Both the position numbers and the translations under genes were made by a program. Shown piece after piece: positions 7,099 to 14,311 of a stretch of 34,145 bases of DNA. Under the pieces are notes generated by a model, which worked only from the letters and a program-made list of their open reading frames with translations, was not told where the DNA came from and searched no databases. The stretch comes from an uncultured Lachnospiraceae bacterium (GTDB lineage Bacteria; Bacillota; Clostridia; Lachnospirales; Lachnospiraceae): NCBI GenBank assembly GCA_947246015.1, contig CAMXQE010000040.1, positions 1 through 34,145 of the forward strand, written 5' to 3'. Numbering within the stretch: position 1 is the first letter of the stretch; every line of letters begins with the position of its first letter.

Positions 7099-7320
7099 AT
7101 GAGGACATTGAAAGAAATTCCCTGCGGGAATACAGTAAAAGTAACAAAGCTGACCGGAGAAGGTCTTGTGAAAAGACGTATCATGGATATGGGCATTACG
7201 AAAGGCGTTGAGGTGTTCGTAAGGAAAGTGGCGCCTCTTGGAGATCCTGTGGAAGTGACGGTCAGAGGTTATGAACTGTCTTTGCGTAAGGCAGATGCGG
7301 AAATGATTATGGTAGAGTGA
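7099..7320 (+). CDS. feoA: FeoA-family protein, second copy
   Basis: 73 residues from the ATG that follows AAGGAGG (7086-7092); an in-frame TTG at 7093 is part of that region and not the start. The sequence has the classic FeoA pattern: MRTLKEIPCGNTVKVTKL, RRIMDMGITKGVEVFVRKVAPLGDP and GYELSLRKADAEMI. It is closer to canonical FeoA than the first copy (which lacks the LRKxDAxxI ending), so the two are diverged paralogues that may contact FeoB or each other differently. Two separate FeoA proteins before FeoB is a common Clostridial arrangement. Confidence 0.92.
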   Translation: MRTLKEIPCGNTVKVTKLTGEGLVKRRIMDMGITKGVEVFVRKVAPLGDPVEVTVRGYELSLRKADAEMIMVE

Positions 7321-7369
7321 AATAGATTTCATCTAATAGATTTTATATTTTACTCTCTATTTTTTATCC

Positions 7370-7389
7370 ATTAGTTAGACTTAACTAAT
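7370..7389. promoter_or_regulatory. inverted repeat upstream of feoB
   Basis: ATTAGTTA (7370-7377) and TAACTAAT (7382-7389) form a perfect 8-bp inverted repeat with 4 central bases in the 123-bp gap between feoA2 and feoB. The TTAGT half-site also occurs in the feo promoter palindrome and resembles the ends of the DtxR/IdeR box. It could be a second operator or an mRNA hairpin that tunes FeoB output. Confidence 0.5.
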
Positions 7390-7443
7390 AAAAGATAGCG
7401 GTGCGCGATAAATGAAAAGCCATGGGGCGGAAAGAGGTAGGAT

Positions 7444-9636
7444 ATGTCAGTAAAAATTGCATTGGCAGGTAATCCCAACTGCGGGAAAACAACACTGTTC
7501 AACGCGCTTACCGGTTCCAATCAGTTCGTAGGAAACTGGCCGGGCGTGACAGTAGAGAAAAAAGAGGGAAAATTAAAGGGGCATAAGGATGTGACAGTCA
7601 TAGACCTTCCGGGTATTTATTCCCTGTCCCCGTACACATTGGAAGAAGTGGTAGCGAGAAACTACCTGATTAACGAAAGGCCGGATGTGATTCTAAACAT
7701 CGTAGACGGAACGAACATTGAAAGAAACCTGTACCTGAGTACACAGTTGATGGAGCTTGGGATTCCGGTGGTGATGGCAGTCAACATGATAGATGTGGTG
7801 GAGAAAAACGGTGATAAGATACATACCGGAAAATTAAGTGAAAAGCTGGGCTGTGAAGTACTGGAAATCTCCGCTTTGAAAGGCACCAATATACAGAAAG
7901 CGGCAGAAAAGGCAGCAGCGCTGGCGCAGAAGGCAGGCAGTACGGTCCCGGTTCATAAATTCGCACCTGCGGTAGAGGACGTGATTGAAGAAACGGCATC
8001 CATGCTGGGTTCTGATGTGAAGGAAGAACAAAAGCGTTTCTTTGCGGTGAAACTGTTAGAAAGCGATGATAAAATCGGGACACAGATGCAGGAAGTCCCC
8101 GATGTTTCCGCACAGATTAAAAGACTGGAAGAAGCATTGGATGACGATGCGGAAAGCATTATTACTAATGAGAGGTATGTCTATATTTCTTCCATTATCG
8201 GAGAGTGCGTAAGCAAAAGCCGGGGAGAGAAATTGACGGTATCCGATAAAATCGACCGCATAGTGACCAACCGTTTCTTAGCGCTTCCGATTTTTGCAGT
8301 GGTGATGTGGCTGGTGTATTATGTTTCCGTAACGACGGTAGGTACATGGGCGACGGATTGGGCAAATGACGGTGTGTTTGGCGACGGATGGAGTCTGTTC
8401 GGGCTGGAAGTTCCGGGAATCCCGGTGCTTGTGGAGTCGGCGCTTAATGCCGTCGGCTGCGCAGACTGGTTGTCAGGACTGATTTTAGATGGTATTATAG
8501 CAGGTGTAGGCGCGGTGCTTGGCTTTGTGCCCCAGATGTTAGTGCTGTTTATTTTCCTTGCCTTTTTGGAAAGCTGCGGATACATGGCGCGGGTGGCGTT
8601 TATCATGGACAGGATTTTCAGAAAGTTCGGCCTGTCCGGGAAATCCTTTATCCCGATGCTGATTGGTACCGGGTGCGGCGTGCCGGGTGTTATGGCATCC
8701 CGTACGATTGAAAATGACCGTGACCGGAAAATGACCATTATGACGACAACGTTTATACCCTGCGGTGCAAAACTTCCGATTATTGCACTGATTGCCGGAG
8801 CATTGTTCGGCGGTGCGTCATGGGTAGCGCCCAGCGCATATTTTGTTGGAATTGCAGCGATTATCTGCTCCGGTATTATTTTGAAAAAAACAAAGATGTT
8901 TGCAGGGGAACCGGCGCCTTTCGTTATGGAGCTTCCGGCTTACCATATGCCTACGGTTTCCAATGTACTGCGGAGCATGTGGGAAAGGGGCTGGTCATTT
9001 ATTAAAAAAGCAGGAACCATTATCCTGCTGTCTACCATCGTGATATGGTTTACCACTTATTTCGGTTTCGTGGATGGGCAGTTCCGGATGCTGGAAGATA
9101 TGGAGATTGACCATAGCATCCTGGCAGCCATCGGTAATGGGCTAAGCTGGCTGTTCATCCCTCTTGGATGGGGTGACTGGAAATCTGCGGTTGCAGCGAT
9201 TACCGGTCTGGTAGCAAAAGAGAACGTGGTAGGTACATTCGGTATTTTATTTGGTTTTGCGGAGGTAGCGGAAGATGGCGCGGAAGTATGGGGCTCGCTG
9301 GCGGGAAGCATGACAGCGGCAGCAGCTTATTCTTTCCTTGTATTCAATCTTTTATGTGCGCCGTGTTTTGCGGCAATGGGAGCTATTAAACGGGAAATGA
9401 ACAATATCAGATGGTTCTGGTTTGCCATCGGCTATCAGACCGGGCTTGCTTATGTAGTATCCCTGTGCGTATACCAGATTGGAACCCTGTTTACTACGGG
9501 CGCATTCGGGTTCGGTACGGTAGCGGCGTTCTTACTGGTCATTGGATTTATTTATCTGCTGTTTAGGCCATATAAGGAAAGTAATACTTTGAGGGTGGAT
9601 ATGAGAGGCATGAAGAGAATGGCGGCGGTTAAATAG
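7444..9636 (+). CDS. feoB: ferrous iron transporter FeoB
   Basis: 730 residues. The N-terminal G domain has G1 GNPNCGKTT (9-17), G3 DLPG (54-57), G4 NMID (114-117) and G5 SALKG (143-147), followed by a helical GDI-like region to about 270. The membrane domain holds the two Gate repeats, with the motifs GFVPQMLVLFIFLAFLES and GTGCGVPGVMASRT around residues 360-420 and PCGAKLPI at about 439. It pumps Fe(II) across the cytoplasmic membrane, powered or gated by GTP. GAGGTAGGAT precedes the ATG. It follows two FeoA genes and precedes the Cys-rich peptide at 9739. Length and motifs are complete. Confidence 0.97.
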   Translation: MSVKIALAGNPNCGKTTLFNALTGSNQFVGNWPGVTVEKKEGKLKGHKDVTVIDLPGIYSLSPYTLEEVVARNYLINERPDVILNIVDGTNIERNLYLSTQLMELGIPVVMAVNMIDVVEKNGDKIHTGKLSEKLGCEVLEISALKGTNIQKAAEKAAALAQKAGSTVPVHKFAPAVEDVIEETASMLGSDVKEEQKRFFAVKLLESDDKIGTQMQEVPDVSAQIKRLEEALDDDAESIITNERYVYISSIIGECVSKSRGEKLTVSDKIDRIVTNRFLALPIFAVVMWLVYYVSVTTVGTWATDWANDGVFGDGWSLFGLEVPGIPVLVESALNAVGCADWLSGLILDGIIAGVGAVLGFVPQMLVLFIFLAFLESCGYMARVAFIMDRIFRKFGLSGKSFIPMLIGTGCGVPGVMASRTIENDRDRKMTIMTTTFIPCGAKLPIIALIAGALFGGASWVAPSAYFVGIAAIICSGIILKKTKMFAGEPAPFVMELPAYHMPTVSNVLRSMWERGWSFIKKAGTIILLSTIVIWFTTYFGFVDGQFRMLEDMEIDHSILAAIGNGLSWLFIPLGWGDWKSAVAAITGLVAKENVVGTFGILFGFAEVAEDGAEVWGSLAGSMTAAAAYSFLVFNLLCAPCFAAMGAIKREMNNIRWFWFAIGYQTGLAYVVSLCVYQIGTLFTTGAFGFGTVAAFLLVIGFIYLLFRPYKESNTLRVDMRGMKRMAAVK

Positions 9637-9659
9637 CGGTAGTTTAGCTTATTTGTTTT

Positions 9660-9708
9660 ATTCCCGCGAGCAACGAGCCAAGAAGCCGCTTGCAGCGGGG
9701 GTGTTGAC
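9660..9708. repeat. GC-rich intergenic repeat, short copy
   Basis: A 49-bp unit from ATTCCCGCGAGCAACGAGCC to GGTGTTGAC, placed between feoB and the Cys-rich peptide gene. CCCGC-GA-GCAA pairs with TTGC-A-GCGGG, and an inner GCCAAGAAGC lies in the loop. The same unit, interrupted by extra sequence, occurs at 18632-18757. It behaves like a REP-type element. It adds stem-loop RNA between two co-transcribed genes. Confidence 0.75.
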
Positions 9709-9738
9709 GAATCATTTGTTTTTAAACAGGAGGTCGGG

Positions 9739-9876
9739 ATGGGAACATTAATAGTCGGGGTGATTGTGGCCGGAGTGGTGGTTCTGGTAGTCAGGAGCAT
9801 GATAAGAGACAGGAAAAACGGAAAGTCCCTTCAATGCGGCGGCGACTGTGGACACTGCGGAGGGCATTGTCACTGA
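9739..9876 (+). CDS. FeoB-associated Cys-rich membrane peptide
   Basis: 45 residues, beginning MGTLIVGVIVAGVVVLVVRS: one membrane helix (4-20), then a basic stretch (RDRKNGKS) and a Cys/His tail with CGGDCGHCGGHCH (33-45). AGGAGG at 9729-9734 gives good spacing to the ATG. This is the pattern of the small FeoB-associated Cys-rich membrane proteins found after feoB in many Firmicutes. The Cys/His tail is suited to Fe(II) binding at the cytosolic or outer face of FeoB; its actual role is not established. A strong terminator 107 bases downstream closes the feo operon. Confidence 0.88.
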   Translation: MGTLIVGVIVAGVVVLVVRSMIRDRKNGKSLQCGGDCGHCGGHCH

Positions 9877-9982
9877 CGGGAAGTGGAAAATAAGGAATTG
9901 AACAGGCAGAAAATAGAATCCGTTTCCATCTGTCCATGTGAGTGTGGCAGGGTGGAATGCGGTTAGTGCCTGAAAAAGAAAG

Positions 9983-10035
9983 CAGCGTCAGCAGCACTGT
10001 AGGGGGTGCGGCTGGCGCTGTTTTCATTTTCATTT
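9983..10035 (+). terminator. terminator of the feo operon
   Basis: CAGCGTCAGC (9983-9992) pairs with GCTGGCGCTG (10011-10020), ten pairs with one G-U, followed by TTTTCATTTTCATTT. An 11-bp inverted repeat (ATCCGTTTCCA at 9918-9928, TGGAAACGGAT at 10040-10050) encloses it. Confidence 0.8.
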
Positions 10036-10065
10036 AAATTGGAAACGGATAAGCGCGGGAAAGTA

Positions 10066-10083
10066 CCGTGACAGCTGTCACGG
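10066..10083 (-). terminator. hairpin at the end of the AraC gene
   Basis: CCGTGACAGCTGTCACGG is a perfect 18-bp palindrome (7-bp stem, AGCT loop) that covers the TGA stop of the minus-strand regulator. TACTTTCCC follows on that strand, a weak U tract, so termination is likely but not certain. A protein-binding site is the alternative. Confidence 0.45.
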
Positions 10084-10932
10084 AGAGGGCGTCACATGTT
10101 CATACCGCCATTGTCTGGGAGAAATTCCATAGACATTTTTAAAAGCTCTGGAAAAGTGCAGTTGGTTCGGATAGCCAACTGCATTTCCGATATCGCCGAT
10201 GGACAAATCTGTGAGCTTTAATAGTTCGGCTGCTTTTGTCATACGGTAGGATATGAGAAATTCCTGAGGGGATTTTCCCATATTTTCATGGAAAATTTTT
10301 CCAAAGTAGCTGCGGTTCAGGCCGCAGAAAGCCGCAATGTCTTCTACTGAAATATTATTCTGAAAGTTCTGCTCAATGAAAGAAAATGCTTCCCTGATAT
10401 AAAAATCACGCAGACTGCTGCCTTTGCCGAGCTGTGCGGAGGTAGAGGAACGAACCAGACTGTCAATGAACAGATAGAGGTGTCCGATTAAATGAAAGGG
10501 GGATTCCTCTTTGTGATTGACAATATACAGCATTTCATTTTTCATAGTTTCGGAAATATCTTTATAGCGGGCCTTATAGACAGGCTGGTCCGTGTTCAGC
10601 CCTGCTATTTCCACGGTTTCCTTTACCCGCAGTCCGTCAAATTCCAGCCATACATATTCCCATGGAATTTCCTGATTTGCAATGTAAGTGCATACCTGAT
10701 GGGGAAAAAGCATAAAGCCCTGGCCGCTTTTGATATGGTAAGTCTGGGATTCCTTTCGGCTGTTTTCGGCATAAAGAATGCCGGCGCCGGAAAGACAATA
10801 ATGGAACAGATAGTGGTTCCTTGCGGCAGGGCCAAAGGAATGGGAGGGGTCACACTGCTCCCAGCCAAACTGATACAGACCTAAATCGACGAAATTCTCA
10901 CTTGGAAAAACCGAAAAAATCACTTCACTCAT
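10078..10932 (-). CDS. AraC-family regulator of the galactoside locus
   Basis: 284 residues. The N-terminal half (about 30-150) is a cupin-like effector domain (NHYLFHYCLSGAGILY, GQGFMLFPHQVCTYIA, WEYVWLEFDGL) like MsmR and RafR. The C-terminal ~100 residues carry two helix-turn-helix motifs: ISVEDIAAFCGLNRSYFGKIF and SIGDIGNAVGYPNQLHFSRAFK, ending in the signature GISPRQWR. It should sense an imported or liberated sugar and activate the divergent operon. GGGG lies 7 bases before the ATG. Its own promoter contains one of two inverted candidate sites, so autoregulation is plausible. The sugar it senses is inferred from the neighbouring enzymes. Confidence 0.9.
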   Translation of the reverse strand: MSEVIFSVFPSENFVDLGLYQFGWEQCDPSHSFGPAARNHYLFHYCLSGAGILYAENSRKESQTYHIKSGQGFMLFPHQVCTYIANQEIPWEYVWLEFDGLRVKETVEIAGLNTDQPVYKARYKDISETMKNEMLYIVNHKEESPFHLIGHLYLFIDSLVRSSTSAQLGKGSSLRDFYIREAFSFIEQNFQNNISVEDIAAFCGLNRSYFGKIFHENMGKSPQEFLISYRMTKAAELLKLTDLSIGDIGNAVGYPNQLHFSRAFKNVYGISPRQWRYEHVTPSP

Positions 10933-10976
10933 AGTTTACCCCATTTCTGTAGGAATATTTTCCTACTGCGAAGTAT

Positions 10977-11006
10977 ATTATATACCATAATGCTAGATGA
11001 CTTCAA
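10977..11006 (-). promoter_or_regulatory. promoter of the AraC-family gene
   Basis: On the minus strand TTGAAG (11001-11006), an 18-base spacer and TATAAT (10977-10982). The candidate operator at 10982-10995 lies in the spacer. Just downstream in the transcript is an inverted repeat GTAGGAA-TATT-TTCCTAC (10949-10966). Confidence 0.5.
10982..10995. promoter_or_regulatory. candidate regulator site, AraC side
   Basis: ATACCATAATGCTA matches the reverse complement of the site at 11066-11079 at 13 of 14 bases. The two sites sit 70 bp apart between the divergent genes, each beside one promoter. Confidence 0.5.
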
Positions 11007-11065
11007 ACAAATATTCAAAAAGTTGCAAAAAGACATAAAACATGCAAAATAGCGGTATTTATAGA

Positions 11066-11079
11066 TAGCATAATGGTAT
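11066..11079. promoter_or_regulatory. candidate regulator site, transporter side
   Basis: TAGCATAATGGTAT, the inverted partner of 10982-10995. It abuts the extended -10 of the transporter promoter, where an AraC-type activator would touch RNA polymerase; no good -35 box is present, which fits activator dependence. Confidence 0.5.
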
Positions 11080-11087
11080 GTTATTAT
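11079..11087 (+). promoter_or_regulatory. extended -10 of the sugar operon
   Basis: TGTTATTAT (TG, one base, TATTAT), 30 bases before the binding-protein start codon, with GAGAGGAGA as ribosome binding site. Confidence 0.5.
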
Positions 11088-11116
11088 AAATTTATCAAAA
11101 AGAGAGGAGAAACGCT

Positions 11117-12385
11117 ATGAAAGGAAAAAGGTTAAAATGCTTGGGAATAGCATTATGCTGCATGGCAGCGGCATTACCTCTTCAGGGATGCGGGGATTCA
11201 TCGGATAAGGTCGAAATCGAAATCGTCCAGTACAAGCCGGAAGCCGCGAATTATTTTAAAACGGTAGAAGATGAGTTCAATGCGTCGCACGATAATATCC
11301 ATCTGACCATCAGTTCCCCTAACGATGCGATGACAATCCTGAAGACAAGGTTTATCCGGGAGGATTATCCGGATATCATAGGAATCGGGGGAGATATCAA
11401 TTATTCTTATTTTGTAGATGCGGAGATTCTGGCGGATGTGGCAGATTATGAAGGATTGAAGGAAATCAATCCGGGATATTTGGAAATTGCGGAATCCCTG
11501 GAACTGGTTCCCACGGATGGGACCTATATCGTACCTTATGTGGCAAATGCGGCGGGGATTCTCTATAACAAAGATATGTTCGCGGAACATGGATGGCAGA
11601 TACCCGAAACATGGAGTGAATTGATGCAGCTGTGTGGGGAAATTGAATCGGAAGGAATTCTTCCATTCTATTTCGGATTTAAGGATACCTGGACCTGTCT
11701 GGCTCCATGGAATGCCATGGCAGTGGAACTTTCGCCTTCGGATACGGCAAAACAGGTGAATAAAGGGCTGACAACATTTACGGAGGAATACAGGGAACTG
11801 GCGGAGAAATATTTGAGCCTGCTGCCTTACGGACCGGATGATCCGTTTGCGTATGGATACAACGATGCCTGCACCGCTTTTGCCAGAGGGGAATCTGCAA
11901 TGTATCCTATCGGCAGCTATGCGACACCGCAGATTTTATCGGTAAATCCGGAGCTGAATATTGATTCTTTTGTTATGCCGGCAGCCGATAACAGGGAAGA
12001 ACGGACATTGAATTCAGGCATCGACCTGGGCTTCTGCGTGATGGCGGAGTGCGAGAATAAAGAAGCGGCATATGAGGTACTGGATTTCCTTTTGGAATAC
12101 GAAAATATGCAGAAATATATAGATGACCAGAATGCGGTTCCGTGCAAAAACGGGGATTTCCAACTGGCATCCATGCTGGACGGAATGACGGAATTCATAG
12201 AAGCAGGAAATATGACCGATTACCAGGACCACTATTACCCGTCTGAAATGTCGGTGGATGCGCTGCTTCAGACATTCCTGTTAGAAAAAGATGTGGATGG
12301 TTTCCTGAATGGTTTCGATACGAGCTGGCAGAGGTATAACAGGGATATCATCCGTCTGGTGCAGGAATATGAGCAGAACCACTGA
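11117..12385 (+). CDS. ABC transporter sugar-binding lipoprotein
   Basis: 422 residues. The signal peptide ends in LPLQGC with lipidated Cys25. The rest is a family 1 extracellular solute-binding protein (MsmE/RafE-like): VEIEIVQYKPEAANYFKTVEDEFN, then YPDIIGIGG, NAAGILYNKDMFAEHGW and GESAMYPIGSYA, with a closing helical segment. It captures an oligosaccharide outside the cell for the two permeases downstream. Raffinose-family sugars are the likely ligands given the GH36 and GH13_4 enzymes in the same operon. AGAGAGGAGA precedes the ATG. The 125-bp gap to the first permease holds a short tandem repeat and no terminator. Confidence 0.9.
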   Translation: MKGKRLKCLGIALCCMAAALPLQGCGDSSDKVEIEIVQYKPEAANYFKTVEDEFNASHDNIHLTISSPNDAMTILKTRFIREDYPDIIGIGGDINYSYFVDAEILADVADYEGLKEINPGYLEIAESLELVPTDGTYIVPYVANAAGILYNKDMFAEHGWQIPETWSELMQLCGEIESEGILPFYFGFKDTWTCLAPWNAMAVELSPSDTAKQVNKGLTTFTEEYRELAEKYLSLLPYGPDDPFAYGYNDACTAFARGESAMYPIGSYATPQILSVNPELNIDSFVMPAADNREERTLNSGIDLGFCVMAECENKEAAYEVLDFLLEYENMQKYIDDQNAVPCKNGDFQLASMLDGMTEFIEAGNMTDYQDHYYPSEMSVDALLQTFLLEKDVDGFLNGFDTSWQRYNRDIIRLVQEYEQNH

Positions 12386-12432
12386 ATCCTGCCTGAAATC
12401 TGAGTAAACAAAATATTCAGTAAAGAAAATTT

Positions 12433-12461
12433 GGAATCAGAAAATTCGGAATCAGAAAATT
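12433..12461 (+). repeat. 15-bp tandem repeat
   Basis: GGAATCAGAAAATT occurs at 12433-12446 and 12448-12461 with a 15-base period, in the A-rich gap between binding protein and permease. Probable local slippage product. Confidence 0.6.
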
Positions 12462-12510
12462 TAAACAAAAAGTTAGTTAAAAAGTTCAAACAGAAAGGAA
12501 AGAAAAGGCA

Positions 12511-13377
12511 ATGAAGAATGATAGGCAAAGAACATTTTTATTGATTACCATACCGATTCTGGCTTTGTTTGTCTGCTTTAACACCATTCCGCTGATACGG
12601 GGCGTGATATACAGCTTTACGAATTTTAAGGGGTTTGGTAAGTATGACTGGGTCGGACTGCGCAATTATGTGGATTTGTTTTCCGATGCCCGCGTGGGAA
12701 AATCTTATCTGTTCACTGTCAAGCTGGCAGTTGTGACGACCATTGTAGTGAATGTGCTCAGCATGATTCTGGCGTTGGGGTTAAATAGTAAGATAAGGGC
12801 AAAAGGATTCTTCCGGGGCGCCTATTTCCTGCCCAATATATTGGGTTCGCTGGTCGTAGGATATATTTTCAATTACTTCTTTACATATATCCTTCCGGCA
12901 GTGGCGGATATGGCAGGAATCACTTCCTTAAGCACAAGTATTTTGTCCAGTCCAAGTAAGGCATGGATTGGCGTTATGATTGTATGTGCATGGCAGGCGG
13001 TGGCGATGAATACCATCATCTATATATCAGGGTTACAGACCGTGCCGGAAGATGTGTATGAAGCAGGCGGCTTAGACGGTGCGACCGGATGGAAGCAGTT
13101 CCGTTATCTGACCTTCCCGTTAATTATCCCGTTCTTTTCCATCAATATGGTGCTGTGTGTGAAGAATTTCCTGATGGTGTTCGACCAAATCGTGGCATTG
13201 ACGAAGGGAGGCCCTGCGCAGAGTACGGAATCCATTTCCTACCTGATATATAACAATGGTATGTCAGGCGGACAGTTCGGGTTCCAGAGCGCCAATGCAG
13301 TGGTATTCTTTATCGTGATTGTAATTATTTCCGTTGCGCAGATGAAATTTTCCGGTTCAAAGGAGGAGCAGCTATGA
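12511..13377 (+). CDS. sugar ABC transporter permease, MsmF-like
   Basis: 288 residues with six membrane helices, the first at about 10-32. The EAA loop that docks the ATPase reads EAGGLDGATGWKQFRYLTFP. This is the first of the two permeases of a CUT1-type carbohydrate importer. AAAGGAAAG precedes the ATG. Its stop overlaps the start of the second permease by four bases (ATGA), which argues for translational coupling. No ATPase gene is in the operon; a shared MsmK-type ATPase encoded elsewhere is the usual solution. Confidence 0.92.
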   Translation: MKNDRQRTFLLITIPILALFVCFNTIPLIRGVIYSFTNFKGFGKYDWVGLRNYVDLFSDARVGKSYLFTVKLAVVTTIVVNVLSMILALGLNSKIRAKGFFRGAYFLPNILGSLVVGYIFNYFFTYILPAVADMAGITSLSTSILSSPSKAWIGVMIVCAWQAVAMNTIIYISGLQTVPEDVYEAGGLDGATGWKQFRYLTFPLIIPFFSINMVLCVKNFLMVFDQIVALTKGGPAQSTESISYLIYNNGMSGGQFGFQSANAVVFFIVIVIISVAQMKFSGSKEEQL

Positions 13378-14219
13378 AACATACATCGACAGTCGGTAAA
13401 TCGAACAGGGTTGCATTGGTTTTGCTTATTCTCGGACTTTCCACGATTGCATTTCCGCTATACCTGACTATTGTAATCGCCTTTAAGCAGCCGTCGGAAA
13501 TGACCAACAGCATCAGCGGTATTCTGTCGCTGCCCAAAACATGGAGTCTGAATAATTTCAGGGAAGCGATGATTGTAACGGATTTCTGGCATTCTTTGAG
13601 AAACAGCCTGTTAATCAGTGTGCTGACGGTAGGAATATCCATCCTTATCCATTCCCTGATGGGATATGCGCTTGGAAGGAATAAGGCGCACAGCAAGTTT
13701 TACAGTTTTGTTTATTTGTTTATTGTCAGCGGTATGTTCGTTCCGTTTGCAATTCTGATGATGCCTTTGGCAAAACAGACAGCGGAGCTGGGACTGGCGA
13801 ACTGGGTGGGAGTGATTATCTTATATATTGTATTTTATATGCCTATGAATATTATGCTTTATTCCGGATACCTTGTGAATATTCCCATCGCTTTGGAGGA
13901 GGCGGCAAGGGTGGACGGCGCTTCCACATGGATGACTTACTGGAAGATTATCTTCCCCATCATGGGCCCCATGCACGCTACCGTGGCGGTTATTACGGCA
14001 CTGGCAGTATGGAATGATGTGATGACGCCCCTGATTATTATGGCAGGTTCCGGAGAGAATACGCTGCCGTTGGCACAGTTGAATTTCCAGTCACAGTTCG
14101 GAACGAATTATAATCTGGCATTTGCTTCCTATCTGCTGTCGCTGATTCCGATTCTGATTTTCTATGTAATCTGCCAGAAGCAGATTCTGAACGGAGTGAC
14201 GAACGGAGCAGTAAAATAA
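13374..14219 (+). CDS. sugar ABC transporter permease, MsmG-like
   Basis: 281 residues, six membrane helices, with the EAA loop EEAARVDGASTWMTYWKIIFP at about residues 178-198 (shown by the EAARVDGAS core). It pairs with the preceding permease. AAAGGAGG lies 7 bases upstream of the ATG inside the previous gene. A 13-bp perfect hairpin stands 28 bases after its stop, before the alpha-galactosidase gene. Confidence 0.92.
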   Translation: MKHTSTVGKSNRVALVLLILGLSTIAFPLYLTIVIAFKQPSEMTNSISGILSLPKTWSLNNFREAMIVTDFWHSLRNSLLISVLTVGISILIHSLMGYALGRNKAHSKFYSFVYLFIVSGMFVPFAILMMPLAKQTAELGLANWVGVIILYIVFYMPMNIMLYSGYLVNIPIALEEAARVDGASTWMTYWKIIFPIMGPMHATVAVITALAVWNDVMTPLIIMAGSGENTLPLAQLNFQSQFGTNYNLAFASYLLSLIPILIFYVICQKQILNGVTNGAVK

Positions 14220-14247
14220 AGCGGAAAAAAATAGAAACAAAAAACAG

Positions 14248-14278
14248 GTAACAGTCCGGCAAAAGGCCGGACTGTTAC
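14248..14278. repeat. 31-bp GTAACAG hairpin, perfect-stem copy
   Basis: GTAACAGTCCGGC (14248-14260), loop AAAAG, GCCGGACTGTTAC (14266-14278). There is no U tract on the plus strand, but the minus strand has TTTTTTG three bases on. It shares ends, length and position after a stop codon with the elements at 20743 and 26661. Inside this operon it may stabilise the upstream mRNA or partly reduce enzyme expression. Confidence 0.75.
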
Positions 14279-14311
14279 AAATATATTAGTAAAACGGTAG
14301 GGAAATACATT

